64,000 nucleotides of DNA from contig NZ_BMRX01000006.1 in NCBI RefSeq assembly GCF_014648855.1, positions 310,001 through 374,000 on the forward strand, in the 5' to 3' direction. A program made the position numbers and the translations under genes. This document shows positions 62,863 to 64,000 of this stretch, in pieces; position 1 is the first letter of the stretch, and every line of letters starts with the position of its first letter. The notes under the pieces were generated by a model. That model was given only the letters and a program-made list of their open reading frames with translations. It had not been told where the DNA came from and made no database searches. Origin of the DNA: Streptomyces parvulus. Its GTDB lineage: Bacteria > Actinomycetota > Actinomycetes > Streptomycetales > Streptomycetaceae.

Positions 62863-63714
62863 GGTGGGCAGCCACGCTCTGCGGCGCGCGGCCACCACCC
62901 GCGGCAGCGCGTACGGCAGTTTCCCGTACCAGAGCGCCGCCACCGCGTAGCCGAAGGCCAGGCACATCAGGCCCCCCACCGCGTCCAGCCAGAAGTGGTT
63001 GGCGGTCGCCACGATCACCACCAGCGTCAGCGCCGGGTACAGCAGCCCCAGCACCCGCACCCACGGCACGGACGCCAGCGCGAAGATGGTCAGCCCGCAC
63101 CACAGGGACCACCCGATGTGCATGGACGGCATCGCCGCGTACTGGTTGGACATGTTCTTCAGGTCGCCGGACGCCATCGAACCCCAGGTCTGGTGGACCA
63201 TGACGGTGTCGATGAAGTGCTCGCCGTTCATCAGGCGGGGCGGGGCGAGCGGATACAGGTAGTAACCGACCAGCGCCACGCCCGTGGTGGCGAAGAGGAC
63301 GAGCCTGGTCGCCGCGTAGCGGCCGGGATGGCTGCGGTACAGCCACACCAGCACACCCAGCGTGACCACGAAGTGCAAGGTGGCGTAGTAGTAGTTCATC
63401 CCGATGATGAGCCAAGTCACCGAGTTCACGGCGTGGTTCACCGACTCCTCGACGGCGATGCCCAGTTGCTGCTCGACCCGCCAGATCCAGTCGGCGTTGC
63501 GCAGCGCCTGCGACCGCTGCTCCGGTACCGCGTTGCGGATCAGCGAGTACGTCCAGTAACTGACCGCGATCAGCAGGATCTCGAACCACAGCCGGGGCCG
63601 GCGCGGCGCGCGGAGACGGCGCACGAGTCCTCGCCCCGTCCCCTCCGGGACGGGGTGCGGAACGGCCTCTGCACGGCGTTCCGGAGTCCTCACGGTCGCG
63701 TCACCCATAGGCAT
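62854..63714 (-). CDS. PAP2-superfamily membrane phosphotransferase (inositol-phosphotransferase-like)
   Basis: 286 residues with six helices. PAP2 signature motifs PSMHIGWSLW and NHFWLDAVGG carry the catalytic His residues, and the N-terminal SYWTYSLIRNAVP/ W-rich segment resembles the AUR1/Ipt1-like subfamily. It probably transfers or removes a phosphate or phospho-alcohol head group at the outer membrane face. Start ATG 63714 or 63708; no clear ribosome site. Convergent with glnE. Confidence 0.87.
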   Translation of the reverse strand: MPMGDATVRTPERRAEAVPHPVPEGTGRGLVRRLRAPRRPRLWFEILLIAVSYWTYSLIRNAVPEQRSQALRNADWIWRVEQQLGIAVEESVNHAVNSVTWLIIGMNYYYATLHFVVTLGVLVWLYRSHPGRYAATRLVLFATTGVALVGYYLYPLAPPRLMNGEHFIDTVMVHQTWGSMASGDLKNMSNQYAAMPSMHIGWSLWCGLTIFALASVPWVRVLGLLYPALTLVVIVATANHFWLDAVGGLMCLAFGYAVAALWYGKLPYALPRVVAARRRAWLPTRA

Positions 63715-63794
63715 CAAGTCTGCCAGAAAAGCCCTCTCCCACCGATCATCCCCCCGTCCGCTGTGGCCCGCATCCGCCGCGCGGAGGGCGGACG

Positions 63795-64000
63795 TCAGGA
63801 GCGGTTGCGCTCGCCCGGCGCGGAGGCCGTCGAGCCGCGGACGACCAGCTCCGGCATGAAGACGAACTCGCTGTGCGGCGCGGGCGTCCCGGCGATCTCC
63901 TCCAGGAGCGTGCGCACCGCGGCCTGGCCCATCGCGGGCACCGGCTTGCGGACGGTCGTCAGCGGCGGGTCGGTGAAGGCGATCAGCGGCGAGTCGTCGA
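63795..64000 (-). CDS. LacI-family transcriptional regulator, C-terminal part (5' end outside window)
   Basis: The minus strand encodes 67 C-terminal residues ending TASAPGERNRS, preceded by the core FTDPPLTTVRKPVPAMGQAAVRTLLEEI and FMPELVVRGST. This is the end of a periplasmic-binding-like effector domain. Position next to glnE suggests the maltose regulator MalR of Streptomyces, but the DNA-binding half and the mal genes are not visible, so the symbol is left blank. Confidence 0.85.
   Translation of the reverse strand, partial: DDSPLIAFTDPPLTTVRKPVPAMGQAAVRTLLEEIAGTPAPHSEFVFMPELVVRGSTASAPGERNRS

Overview
This is a high-GC actinobacterial chromosome segment and almost certainly Streptomyces. 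Third codon positions are nearly all G or C, GTG starts are common, and many genes look leaderless, with a -10 hexamer 6-7 nt before the start codon. Gene content and order (RNase HI/acid phosphatase fusion, rnpB, hmu locus, glnA2-type glutamine synthetase, nadE, glnE, LacI-type regulator) resemble core Streptomyces synteny. Most genes are conserved chromosomal genes. I see no IS element, prophage, CRISPR array, rRNA or canonical tRNA.

Layout. 1-7231: a sensor kinase cut by the window edge, a MaoC-type hydratase, two uncharacterised genes, then Nif3-like protein, zinc-ribbon protein and the RNase HI-phosphatase fusion. 7206-12056: a MerR-led operon on the minus strand (membrane protein, YaaA, KDPG aldolase), and divergently an AraC regulator with an EamA exporter whose 3' end runs into rnpB. 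11966-15410: RNase P RNA, a receptor-type Ser/Thr kinase, a conserved protein of unknown function, and a noncoding locus holding a circularly permuted tRNA-like fold of the kind found in bacterial Y RNAs (YrlA). This is the most interesting object in the window. 15411-26400: housekeeping and accessory enzymes, PhoD phosphatase, transporters, and a TetR regulator with a duplicated operator.

26409-35526: a heme-iron locus. hmuTUV on one strand and two HtaA-domain surface proteins on the other diverge from an iron box at 30520. A heme oxygenase with its own iron box at 35403 completes the path from capture of heme at the wall, through import, to iron release. 35526-47175: methionine aminopeptidase, exporters, F420-dependent NADP reductase, a membrane metalloprotease, a 1124-residue SARP/AfsR-like regulator, a DrrAB-type ABC transporter preceded by 11-bp-phased direct repeats, and panB.

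47176-54300: an exo/endonuclease/phosphatase, an MFS exporter, an Uma2 protein, an XRE/DUF397 pair, an orphan double-glycine leader peptide, and an epoxide hydrolase/CGNR regulator pair sharing two matching operators. 54350-64000: nitrogen and NAD metabolism (GlnA2-type synthetase, NadE, GlnE), a DUF3105/DUF305 envelope pair, a PAP2 membrane enzyme, and the C-terminus of a LacI-family regulator at the right edge.
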